The notes under the pieces were generated by a model, which was given only the letters and a program-made list of their open reading frames with translations, had not been told where the DNA came from and did no database searches. The position numbers and the translations under genes are program-made. This document shows, piece by piece, positions 17,575 through 24,742 of a DNA stretch of 64,000 bases. The stretch is from positions 1-64,000 of the forward strand of contig NZ_LZIS01000204.1 of assembly GCF_001667015.1 (NCBI RefSeq), written 5' to 3'. Origin of the DNA: Mycobacterium sp. E3198. Its GTDB lineage: Bacteria; Actinomycetota; Actinomycetes; Mycobacteriales; Mycobacteriaceae. The first letter of the stretch is position 1, and each line of letters opens with the position of its first letter.

Positions 17575-18366
17575 ATGAACGATCCACGTCGAACCGAGCG
17601 GTTTAGTCCCCCTCAACCGGGCTCGGGACCGGCCGGGCCGCAGGGTTTGCCATATCCGCCGCCCGCCGACCCGGCGTACGCCGACCAGGCCGGCCCCTAC
17701 TCCCCCAGCTACGGCGGATACAGCCCGTGGGCAGCCAACCTCAACGACACCAAGCAGCTTCCGCCGTACTGGCAGCAGCAGCTGCCCCAGGCGGGCGAGG
17801 CGCCGACCGAGGGCCTGACCCCGCCGCCGCCCGGCGGCCCGCGCTCACCGCGCTGGCTGTGGTTGGGCGCCGGGGCCGCGGTGCTTCTGGTCGTCGCGCT
17901 GGTGATCGCGCTGATCCTGGCCAACGATGCGATCAAGAACCAGACGGCGGTGCCGCCGCTGCCCGCGATGCCGTCGAGCGAGGAGCAGACCCCGCCGCCG
18001 AGCCCGTCCACGCGGACGACGCCGCCGTCGCGCACCTTCCGGCCGTTGCCGCCGCCGACCGCGTCGGGCCCGCCCACCGGGTCGACCGCCCCGGGCGCGA
18101 TGCAAGACGTCGTCTATAGCGTCACCGGCGAGGGCCGCGCGATCAGTGTCGTCTACATCGGTAGCGGCGACGTCGTGCAGACCGAGTTCAACGTCGCGCT
18201 GCCGTGGAACAAAGAGGTCAGCCTGTCGAAGTCGGCGCAGCATCCGGCCAACGTCACGGTGGTCAACTTCGGTCACGACGTCACGTGCTCGGTCACCGTC
18301 GACGGCGTGCTGTTGAGCCAGCGGACCGGGGTCGGGCTGACGATCTGCGACGCGCGCGGTTCGTGA
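17575..18366 (+). CDS. Proline-rich single-pass membrane protein with MmpS-like C-terminus
   Basis: 263 residues. A cytoplasmic Pro/Gly/Tyr-rich part (1-92) is followed by one TM helix (about 94-118, WLWLGAGAAVLLVVALVIALI). A Pro/Thr linker (about 125-172) leads to an extracytoplasmic MmpS-like beta domain (about 178-263, VVYSVTGEGRAISVVYIGSGDVVQTEFNV; two Cys in DVTCSVTVDG and TICDARG). Start ATG 17575 is the first start with the right register. It corresponds to Rv2507. No MmpL partner is adjacent. It converges with the transporter gene 11 nt downstream. Confidence 0.85.
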   Translation: MNDPRRTERFSPPQPGSGPAGPQGLPYPPPADPAYADQAGPYSPSYGGYSPWAANLNDTKQLPPYWQQQLPQAGEAPTEGLTPPPPGGPRSPRWLWLGAGAAVLLVVALVIALILANDAIKNQTAVPPLPAMPSSEEQTPPPSPSTRTTPPSRTFRPLPPPTASGPPTGSTAPGAMQDVVYSVTGEGRAISVVYIGSGDVVQTEFNVALPWNKEVSLSKSAQHPANVTVVNFGHDVTCSVTVDGVLLSQRTGVGLTICDARGS

Positions 18367-18377
18367 CGGGATCAGCG

Positions 18378-19688
18378 CTAGGCGGGCTGTTCGGCGCGCG
18401 CCGGGACCCGAACCACCAGCATCGCCAGTAGTCCGGCGATCAGCACGATGCAGATCCCGCCGATGCCCGCGCGCACGGCGCCGAACACGTCGACGAAGAC
18501 GGAGAACAGCCACGGCGCCACGAACGCGACGGCCCGTCCCGTCATCGTGTAGAGGCCGAACGCGACGCCCTCCCCGCCGTCCTTCGCCAGGTGCAACAGC
18601 AGGGCGCGCGACGACGCCAGGGACGGACCGACGAACATGGCCAACAGCAGACCGCACAGCCAGAACGCGTGCGCGCCGGAGACCGCCATCATGGTGGCCG
18701 ACACGGCGATGAGCGCGACCAGCGACCCGACGATGACCGGTTTGGATCCGATCCGGTGGTCGACGAATCCGCCGGCCGCCGCGCCGATCGCGGCCACCAC
18801 GCTGGCCGCCACCCCGAACACCAGCACGTCGGCCTGGGACAGGCCGTACACGCTGACCCCGAGCACGGCGCCAAACCCGAAGATGGCCGCCAGCCCGTCG
18901 CGGAACAGCGCGCTGGCTCCCAGGAAATAGACCAGGTTGCGGTTGCGGCGCCATTCCGTGCGCACCTCGGTCCACAGCTTGCGATAGCCGCCGAGCATGC
19001 TGCTCGGCTGCGACGTCTCGCCGGAGTCCGGCAGCCGGTGGGCGACGAACAGCAGCGGCAGCGCCAGCACGGCGAACCACGCCGCGGTCAGCAGCATGGC
19101 CTCCCGGACGTACAGCCCGTCGTGGACGGGCACGCGCAGCAGCCCGCGCACCGGGCCGGTTCCGGAGATGAACCCGAAATAGACCAGCAGCAGCAGGAGC
19201 ACGCTGCCGGTGAACCCCGCGGCCGCCCCCAGCCCGGAGATGCGCCCCGCCGTCTGCGGCGTCGAGACCTGACGCAGCATCGCGTTGTAGGGAACGCCGG
19301 CGAGATCACCGCAGGCGGCGGTGGCCGACAGCAGCACCAAGCCCGCCCACAGGTAGCTGGGATCGTCGCGGATCAGGAACATCGCGCTGGTCGACGTGAC
19401 CGCGAGAGCGGTCAGGATGGTCAACACCATCCGCCGGCGGTGCGGGGCTTCCACCCACACCCCCACGACCGGCGCCAGCACCGCGATGGTCAGCCCCGCG
19501 ACCGCGAGTGAGCGACCGAGCCAACTCGCGGGTGACGTGCCACCGGACATTCCCGCGCCGACGCTGCCGGTCAGGTAGACCGAGAAGACGAAGGTCGCCA
19601 CGATCGCGTTCATGCCGAGCGAACCGCAGTCCCACAGCGCCCACGCCGCCACCTGCGATGGCACGGGTGTGGCCGGACGCCGACTCAT
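18378..19688 (-). CDS. Multi-pass MFS-type transporter
   Basis: 436 residues with about 11-12 hydrophobic segments. The first is WALWDCGSLGMNAIVATFVFSVYL, and the loop PHRRRMVLTILTAL matches the conserved MFS loop 2-3 region. Overall it resembles UMF1/Atg22-like effluxers. Start is the ATG at 19686-19688; in-frame upstream sequence is Arg/Ser-rich shadow of the divergent SDR gene. Counterpart Rv2508c. Substrate unknown. Confidence 0.85.
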   Translation of the reverse strand: MSRRPATPVPSQVAAWALWDCGSLGMNAIVATFVFSVYLTGSVGAGMSGGTSPASWLGRSLAVAGLTIAVLAPVVGVWVEAPHRRRMVLTILTALAVTSTSAMFLIRDDPSYLWAGLVLLSATAACGDLAGVPYNAMLRQVSTPQTAGRISGLGAAAGFTGSVLLLLLVYFGFISGTGPVRGLLRVPVHDGLYVREAMLLTAAWFAVLALPLLFVAHRLPDSGETSQPSSMLGGYRKLWTEVRTEWRRNRNLVYFLGASALFRDGLAAIFGFGAVLGVSVYGLSQADVLVFGVAASVVAAIGAAAGGFVDHRIGSKPVIVGSLVALIAVSATMMAVSGAHAFWLCGLLLAMFVGPSLASSRALLLHLAKDGGEGVAFGLYTMTGRAVAFVAPWLFSVFVDVFGAVRAGIGGICIVLIAGLLAMLVVRVPARAEQPA

Positions 19689-19731
19689 GCCCGGCACTCT
19701 ATTGGGTTCGCGGCTGTCTACGATTGGCCGC

Positions 19732-20538
19732 ATGCCGGTACCCGCTCCCAGCCCCGACGCGCGCGCCGTTGTCACCGGGGCTTCGCAAAACATCGGCGAG
19801 GCGCTGGCCACCGAACTCGCCGCGCGGGGGCACAGCCTGATTGTCACCGCGCGGCGCGAGGACCTGCTCAACGACCTGGCCGCCCGGCTGACCGACAAGT
19901 ACGGGGTGGCCGTCGACGTGCGGCCCGCCGACCTGGCCGACCCGCCCGAACGGGCGAAGCTGTGCGACGAGTTGGCCGCCCGGCCCGTCTCGATCCTGTG
20001 CGCCAACGCGGGCACCGCAACGTTCGGTCCGGTCGCGGGCCTCGACCCGGCGGGCGAGAAGGCCCAGGTTCAGCTGAATGCCGTTGCGGTGCACGACCTT
20101 ACGCTGGCGGTGCTGCCGGGCATGGTGGAGCGCAAGGCCGGCGGCATCCTGATTTCCGGTTCGGCGGCGGGCAATTCGCCGATCCCCTACAACGCCACCT
20201 ACGCGGCCACCAAGGCGTTCGCCAACACGTTCAGCGAATCGTTGCGCGGCGAACTGCGCGGCTCGGGTGTGCACGTCACGCTACTGGCGCCGGGCCCGGT
20301 GCGCACCGACCTGCCCGACGACGCCGAACGGTCGCTGGTCGAAAAGCTGGTCCCGGATTTCCTGTGGATCTCGACCGAGCACACCGCACAGATCTCCCTG
20401 GATGCGTTGGAGCGCAACAAGATGCGCGTCGTCCCGGGCTTGACGTCCAAGGCGATGTCGGTGGCCAGCGGCTACGCCCCCCGCGCCATCGTCGCGCCGA
20501 TCGTGGGCAGCTTCTACAAGAAGCTCGGCGGCGGGTAG
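19732..20538 (+). CDS. Short-chain dehydrogenase/reductase
   Basis: 268 residues, same length as Rv2509. Rossmann cofactor loop is TGASQNIGEALA (about 15-26), then CANAGTA, the catalytic Ser of ILISGSAAG, and YAATKAF (YxxxK). A C-terminal hydrophobic stretch (APRAIVAPIVGSFYKK) may contact membrane. The TGxxxxIG loop followed by TARRED suggests NADP(H). The natural substrate is not shown by sequence; Rv2509 has been linked to reduction of the mycolic beta-keto intermediate group of enzymes, which remains an inference here. It marks the left edge of the accessory island. Confidence 0.88.
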   Translation: MPVPAPSPDARAVVTGASQNIGEALATELAARGHSLIVTARREDLLNDLAARLTDKYGVAVDVRPADLADPPERAKLCDELAARPVSILCANAGTATFGPVAGLDPAGEKAQVQLNAVAVHDLTLAVLPGMVERKAGGILISGSAAGNSPIPYNATYAATKAFANTFSESLRGELRGSGVHVTLLAPGPVRTDLPDDAERSLVEKLVPDFLWISTEHTAQISLDALERNKMRVVPGLTSKAMSVASGYAPRAIVAPIVGSFYKKLGGG

Positions 20539-21249
20539 GCGCTACTTCCCACGTTCGTCGTCATATCGCAGACTCGCCCTGGTGATCCCACCTGCTTCTT
20601 GGTGGTGTCACTAATACCTGTTCCCTTTTTCCATTCCTTCGGATTAACGAACCCATCGCGGATACCGGCCCGACACCAACCCGCGGCCGCTCCCAAAGCG
20701 TCGGGTCAGGGAAGATCTTTCGCATTTGTGTGCCGCTGCGTCGAGCGCCGGTGCGCCCTGACGGCAGACTGCAAGGCTCGGCGCGTCCCTCACCGCGGCA
20801 TACGAGCTAAGAATTATTCCGAAATGAGTAGCAGCCCAACATGATTGGCGTCAATACCTCGGACCGGCTCGCCGCCTCGCCAGCTCAGGTGCCACCGGCG
20901 CAAGGCTTCTCATAGCTAATCGTCATTATTCATGAACTAATTCTGCATATTGCAGCAGATGCAGGTGTTGTCGTCCTGGGCGTCTATGCGGCGCTGCTCG
21001 CGAAGGCGCGGGCGATGTGGACAGCCGGAAGTGTTGGGATCCGCGGCGGAAGCGCATGCAGCATCCGGGCGGCGAGCACTGCGGCGGTCCGGGTGTGGTG
21101 TGTCAGCATGATCCGCCGCCAACGGAAGCCCGTCGCAGTGGCACGGGCTGGTGTCGCGGCTCGAGGAATTGGAGGCTGGTCAGCCAATCATGTGTGTCCG
21201 CACGTGAGATGCCGCCGGGCATGTGGCCTCCGGACGCTCGCAGCGACGC
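20539..21249. other. Gene-poor left end of the island
   Basis: About 710 nt between two convergent genes. No open frame here has a plausible start, codon pattern or recognisable protein. A terminator-like hairpin lies at 20582-20630. AT content rises markedly between about 20,780 and 20,960 (for example TAAGAATTATTCCGAAATGA), unlike the flanking core genes. No tRNA, integrase fragment or inverted repeat pair was seen. Confidence 0.5.
20582..20630 (+). terminator. Probable terminator after the SDR gene
   Basis: GTGATCCCACC and GGTGGTGTCAC (9 of 11 pairs) flank an 8-nt loop at 20593-20600 and are followed by a T-rich run (CCCTTTTTCC at 20622-20631). It lies 43 nt after the SDR stop. The T-rich run is rare for this genome, which supports factor-independent termination on the plus strand. 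Confidence 0.6.
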
Positions 21250-22164
21250 TTACCGCGTCGGACCCGGTGATGTGGTCTGAGTTCGCGGTGTTGAGAGGTA
21301 GTCGAAGTCCAAGTTCACGGTGTTGCGGTAGCGTTCAAAGTGGATCTCGTCGGTCCGTAGCACTTCTACGTGCACCTCTTCGACGTATCCTATTGGGCCG
21401 TCGGGTATTCCGCTCTCAAGGAGGCTTAAGAGTTCTCCTCCGAACTCATCCCATGCGTCGGCCAATCGCTGGTCATGGCTCTCGCATCGCAAAATTGCCT
21501 CAGCTGCTCCACTCAACCCGTGCTTGCGCTGCCGCTTGGGACCACCAGGTGGCTCAGCGGCTTCGAGTTCTTCCACAGATGGAAGGAATGCGACTTCGAC
21601 GAGGACGAGCAGGGTGAGACTCAGCCCCCTCGGCGCTTCCCAATCCGGCGCACACTCGAGGCGGATGTCCGCTATCCTTTCCCGTACTACCGTTCCGATA
21701 GATCCGGCTCTCGCGCCGGTGTCTCTGATCTTGTCCTTAAGCGGTTTAAGGACTTTCACGATGTCATCGGGAAAGGCGAATCGGGAGTAGCGTCTTGAGA
21801 TACACTCGGCGAACTTCACACGCCTGTCAGCGGTCATTGTCGTCCGCTTGTCCGGCGATTCTCGTGTGACAGTTCCGACTACGGTGAGGTCGGCAAAGTG
21901 GGTGTCGTCTATGTTTGCGTACCGGCAAGTCCGGCCGGACAGGGCATCTGCGTACTCTTTGCCTTCGAGGGTCACCACGCGTGCCAACTGAGCCAGGCCG
22001 CTGCCTTCGTTTGCTAGGTCGCAACATTGCGTTATTACGGCGACTCCGAGGGGTGTTTTCACTTCACGCTGGACGCGGCCGGCGAAGTCCGTAATTGCAA
22101 TGCTAGCCACGCCGGTCAGCCAATCACCTTGACGCAGTTCATCGAACTCTGCGAGGGAGCTCAC
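21250..22164 (-). CDS. Uncharacterised cassette protein with VITQCCDL motif
   Basis: About 304 residues from the GTG at 22162-22164, chosen because AAAGGA lies 7 nt upstream and the preceding gene stops 20 nt before; the open frame extends further upstream only inside that gene. Start region SSLAEFDELRQGDWLTG, then VAVITQCCDLAN at about 44-55, a pattern reminiscent of hypothetical proteins with V-x-(S/T)-Q-x-C-D-(I/L), frequently found beside defence-like genes. Other visible parts are KFAECISRRYSRFAFPDDIV and a C-terminal Asp/Glu-rich region. The paired Cys plus Asp could bind metal or act catalytically. Third gene of the three-gene operon; function unknown. Confidence 0.75.
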   Translation of the reverse strand: MSSLAEFDELRQGDWLTGVASIAITDFAGRVQREVKTPLGVAVITQCCDLANEGSGLAQLARVVTLEGKEYADALSGRTCRYANIDDTHFADLTVVGTVTRESPDKRTTMTADRRVKFAECISRRYSRFAFPDDIVKVLKPLKDKIRDTGARAGSIGTVVRERIADIRLECAPDWEAPRGLSLTLLVLVEVAFLPSVEELEAAEPPGGPKRQRKHGLSGAAEAILRCESHDQRLADAWDEFGGELLSLLESGIPDGPIGYVEEVHVEVLRTDEIHFERYRNTVNLDFDYLSTPRTQTTSPGPTR

Positions 22165-22183
22165 CTGCTGTCCTTTAGATCCT

Positions 22184-22921
22184 TCAGTTGGCTGGCGCGA
22201 TACCCAGGCGCCGAAGCAACGCATTTTCATCTCGGGGTGGCACTGCCTTACGGGCTTGGATGACCAGTTGATCAAAGAGGTTGGGCTGCATGTCATGTCG
22301 AGGGCTGAAGAGTGCGTGGCGACGGTCCTCGGCAGAGGATGCGTCGATTTCTTTGATCGTCGAGTAGACATGGCTGAGGCGTTCCAAGTTTCTGCCGCTG
22401 ACTCGTTGACCGTTTGCCCACGCGTGGACTGATCGACGGGAAACGCCCAGTGTGCGGGCGAGTTGGTCCCACGTGAGCCCCGATTCCTCGTGCAACCAGC
22501 GAACCATTTCCTGCGGACTCGACGGCACGGCCGGGGCGTCGAGGGCGGGCCCCCAAAAGCCGTGGAAGCGACGCAGCTGCCTCAGAGCCTCGGGCTCGTC
22601 GTCTGCCCAGCCGGGGACGGCCGCTGTGATCGCCGCCGGACAAGTCCACCCAGCAAGGTTACAGAGGACGAACTGCGCGCCGGATAAGTCAACTCCGGTA
22701 CCCATCACACCGTTAACCAAGACGACGTAGTGCGGCGAAATCGTTTCCAACTCAGACGGATTCACGTGATACACATGCTGCAATTGCGGGTCTACGCGAT
22801 ACGCATGTTCCAACACTGGCCTCGATACATACGCCCTCGCGGGGAAGGACTGGGTCCAAGCTTCTGCTACCGAAGTCGACTCGTCCCGGTTGTCCGGGTC
22901 TGAGACAAGAAGATCAGTCAT
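22184..22921 (-). CDS. HTH (XRE-like) regulator of the island cassette
   Basis: About 245 residues. The N-terminal 130 residues are unrecognised (VLEHAYRVDPQLQHVYHVNPSELETISPHYVVLVNG). A helix-turn-helix lies at about 147-183 (HEESGLTWDQLARTLGVSRRSVHAWANGQ), with the SRRSVHAWANG recognition helix typical of XRE-type proteins. The ATG at 22919-22921 overlaps the upstream stop by 8 nt (ATGACTGA); a GTG nine bases earlier (22930) is an alternative. Coupling to the TIGR04255 gene suggests the regulator, or a sensor with DNA-binding, controls the cassette. Confidence 0.82.
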   Translation of the reverse strand: MTDLLVSDPDNRDESTSVAEAWTQSFPARAYVSRPVLEHAYRVDPQLQHVYHVNPSELETISPHYVVLVNGVMGTGVDLSGAQFVLCNLAGWTCPAAITAAVPGWADDEPEALRQLRRFHGFWGPALDAPAVPSSPQEMVRWLHEESGLTWDQLARTLGVSRRSVHAWANGQRVSGRNLERLSHVYSTIKEIDASSAEDRRHALFSPRHDMQPNLFDQLVIQARKAVPPRDENALLRRLGIAPAN

Positions 22922-23741
22922 CGACGGCACCGAAATCTGGAAGAGCCACGGGCGTGAAGACCCATCTGAAATACCGATATGCTCTCTCGCTCAAAACCTT
23001 AAGTCGCTTGACGACTTCCTCGGATGAAAATTCAAATAGGGATTCATGGAAGGCATCGACATCGAGCAGCCACGACGGATCCGGCAGCGGTTCGAACGGA
23101 TTGGCTACAGTTTGCCCAGCTGGCAATACTCCCCATCGCGCTTGGAGCCTCTGCTCCGACGTCCATGCGAACTGAAGTTCCGTTAGTGCACTTTGGATCT
23201 CGTCTCTAGCCAGCGAGAATTCTTGCTGGTGGCGAATCGGTTCCGCCAAACCTCCATTGCCGCAAAACTTCCTGATCAACCCAACATCGCGGACCCGGTT
23301 CAAGTACCGCAAGCCAACCCGAGCCACAGCTGGTGGCTCTGCCACTTTCGACAGCGCCTCAAAGATGCGCCCAGCTCGCTCCAACAGGTCGTCACGGTTC
23401 ACGTAAGCCGTCGTGGTGAGGGACACGGAATCTCTAGCGATGTTCAGTGTCCACTTTTGCGACGCGTCTGACAGTGACAACGCGGTGGTGTTAGCTGCCT
23501 TCTGGGGAGACGGTTGGTGTCCGGGCTGGATGACGAACGACAACACTTCTTGACGGTCGGCGAAGGGGTACTCGGAACTCAATGCTTGAGCAATTTCGTT
23601 GCTGTCGATGGCTTGCTCGATCCGGGTGACGGGACCTGGGAACCGAACCTGGAACAGGGCCACCTCGAGCGGACCGTCTTTCAGACGGACTTCTGGCACG
23701 CGAGAATCTTCGAAAGGGTCATCAATTCTATCGGCCGGCAT
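22914..23741 (-). CDS. TIGR04255-type family protein
   Basis: 275 residues. It matches, from memory, the sporadically distributed TIGR04255 family: N-terminal KDGPLEVALFQVRFPGPVT, a WTLNIARDSVSLTTTAYVNRDDL strand pair, then ARVGLRYLNRVRD in the middle and a C-terminal FHESLFEFSSEEVVKRLKVLSERAYRYFRWVFT. The family has no settled function and often neighbours HTH genes in variable regions. First gene of the cassette. A 9-bp direct repeat and a TANNNT hexamer lie immediately upstream of the ATG, so it may be translated from a leaderless transcript. An HMM search against TIGR04255 would settle the family. Confidence 0.8.
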   Translation of the reverse strand: MPADRIDDPFEDSRVPEVRLKDGPLEVALFQVRFPGPVTRIEQAIDSNEIAQALSSEYPFADRQEVLSFVIQPGHQPSPQKAANTTALSLSDASQKWTLNIARDSVSLTTTAYVNRDDLLERAGRIFEALSKVAEPPAVARVGLRYLNRVRDVGLIRKFCGNGGLAEPIRHQQEFSLARDEIQSALTELQFAWTSEQRLQARWGVLPAGQTVANPFEPLPDPSWLLDVDAFHESLFEFSSEEVVKRLKVLSERAYRYFRWVFTPVALPDFGAVDD

Positions 23742-23761
23742 ACTTCACAATCTACTTCACA
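23741..23761 (-). promoter_or_regulatory. Direct repeat and possible leaderless promoter of the cassette
   Basis: Read on the minus strand, TGTGAAGTA occurs twice with a 12-nt period, ending at the ATG of the TIGR04255 gene. The sequence between the copies contains TAGATT, a TANNNT-type -10 element, 7 nt before the ATG, the spacing expected of a leaderless mycobacterial mRNA. The cassette's HTH protein is the obvious candidate to bind the repeats. Confidence 0.5.
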
Positions 23762-24122
23762 GTCGATCTAGTCTCACGTCGAATCGCTGAGGGCGCAAAA
23801 AGTGGTCACCTGGGCCATCCCGGCCACTCCCTTCACGCACAAGTTCGGAGAGCCGGCGCGGGGGCCGCGGCCCGGGTACCTCAACTTTCCAATGCTCACT
23901 AGGCCGCCCACCGTTTGACCCCCTCGACGGCCTGCCTCAAGCAGCGCCGCGGCCGTGCCGCGGCCAGCGCGAGGGCTTGGTCTGATGCGATCGCCCAGCA
24001 TGCTTTGCCCGGGCGGTGAGCGCGGCCGTGCTCACCGCGTCGAAGTCGACGACATGATATTGCCTCAGTCCCAGTCCGAAAGCGGGCACTTTCAACAGAT
24101 TTGGGGGCTATCGTCCGTATCC
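23762..24122. other. Intergenic segment between the cassette and the membrane NTPase-like gene, left part
   Basis: About 360 nt with no convincing gene. A GC-rich block (23860-24050) contains several short overlapping frames on both strands, none with a recognisable protein, which could be remnants of a decayed gene. Confidence 0.4.
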
Positions 24123-24311
24123 ATGTCTGGCGAGAACATCAAAGACCTCACGAACGAAACCGCAGAGGCGCTGCTCAAAGCAATCAAGAAGGAGTCCGGC
24201 ACCGAGTCATACGGGCCTGCCCAGCTCGAGCAACTTGCGAATGCCTTCGCGACCGTCGTTGCGGCTGGTCCACGACCGCGATCGGCATCGCCCCAGGCTT
24301 TCGTCGGCTGA
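24123..24311 (+). CDS. Possible small hydrophilic protein
   Basis: 62 residues: MSGENIKDLTNETAEALL, then KAIKKESGTESYGPAQLEQLANAF. The first 45 residues have an even, charged, helical composition and a codon pattern unlike the random shadows; the last 15 (GPRPRSASPQAFVG) look less like coding sequence. No clear ribosome site. The frame runs open further upstream, but without a good start. It may be the end of a decayed gene or a short regulator. Function unknown. Confidence 0.4.
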   Translation: MSGENIKDLTNETAEALLKAIKKESGTESYGPAQLEQLANAFATVVAAGPRPRSASPQAFVG

Positions 24312-24742
24312 GCTACGGCGGTCGGGTGGTGCGGGGTCAGAGTCAAGGCCACTCCGTGAGGGCCCCGAGATGCACCGTGGTGGCCCGGTGATCAGTACCG
24401 AGCTGCGGCGTATCCCGTCGATGAACATCTCGTTAGTGCTGATGTCGAGGCCTGCCAGCCGTCGCGACCGGGCTCGAAGCAAAAGGCCCGGATCTCCAAT
24501 TAGCCAAACCAGGCCGCGGCTGGGTGGGTGCTTGCTACGTTGTGGCTCACCGTGGCTCCCCACCGACGCGCACGCGCGGCTACGTTCGATGAATGAGGAG
24601 ATGACGAAACATAGTCGACTCACTGCGTTCTGGCTGTGCTCGTGCACTTCGGCCGCGTACCCGAGTCGCCTCGTCGCGGGCTGTACTGACCACGATCCTC
24701 ATGACATCCGGATTCGGCTGCGGCTGAAGAGGAATCGGTCTC
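24312..24742. other. Gene-free leader of the membrane NTPase-like gene
   Basis: About 430 nt with no supported gene on either strand. It should contain the promoter and 5' UTR of the 1,121-codon gene. Short open frames on the minus strand are Arg/Ser-rich shadows. Confidence 0.4.

Noticed and set aside
21015..21617. 200-codon plus-strand frame in the island left end
   Set aside because: Cys/Arg/Ser-rich with no domain, and it overlaps the well-supported minus-strand cassette gene.
23774..24001. 75-codon minus-strand frame as a transposase remnant
   Set aside because: No transposase motif or terminal inverted repeats; the codon pattern is that of a random GC-rich frame.
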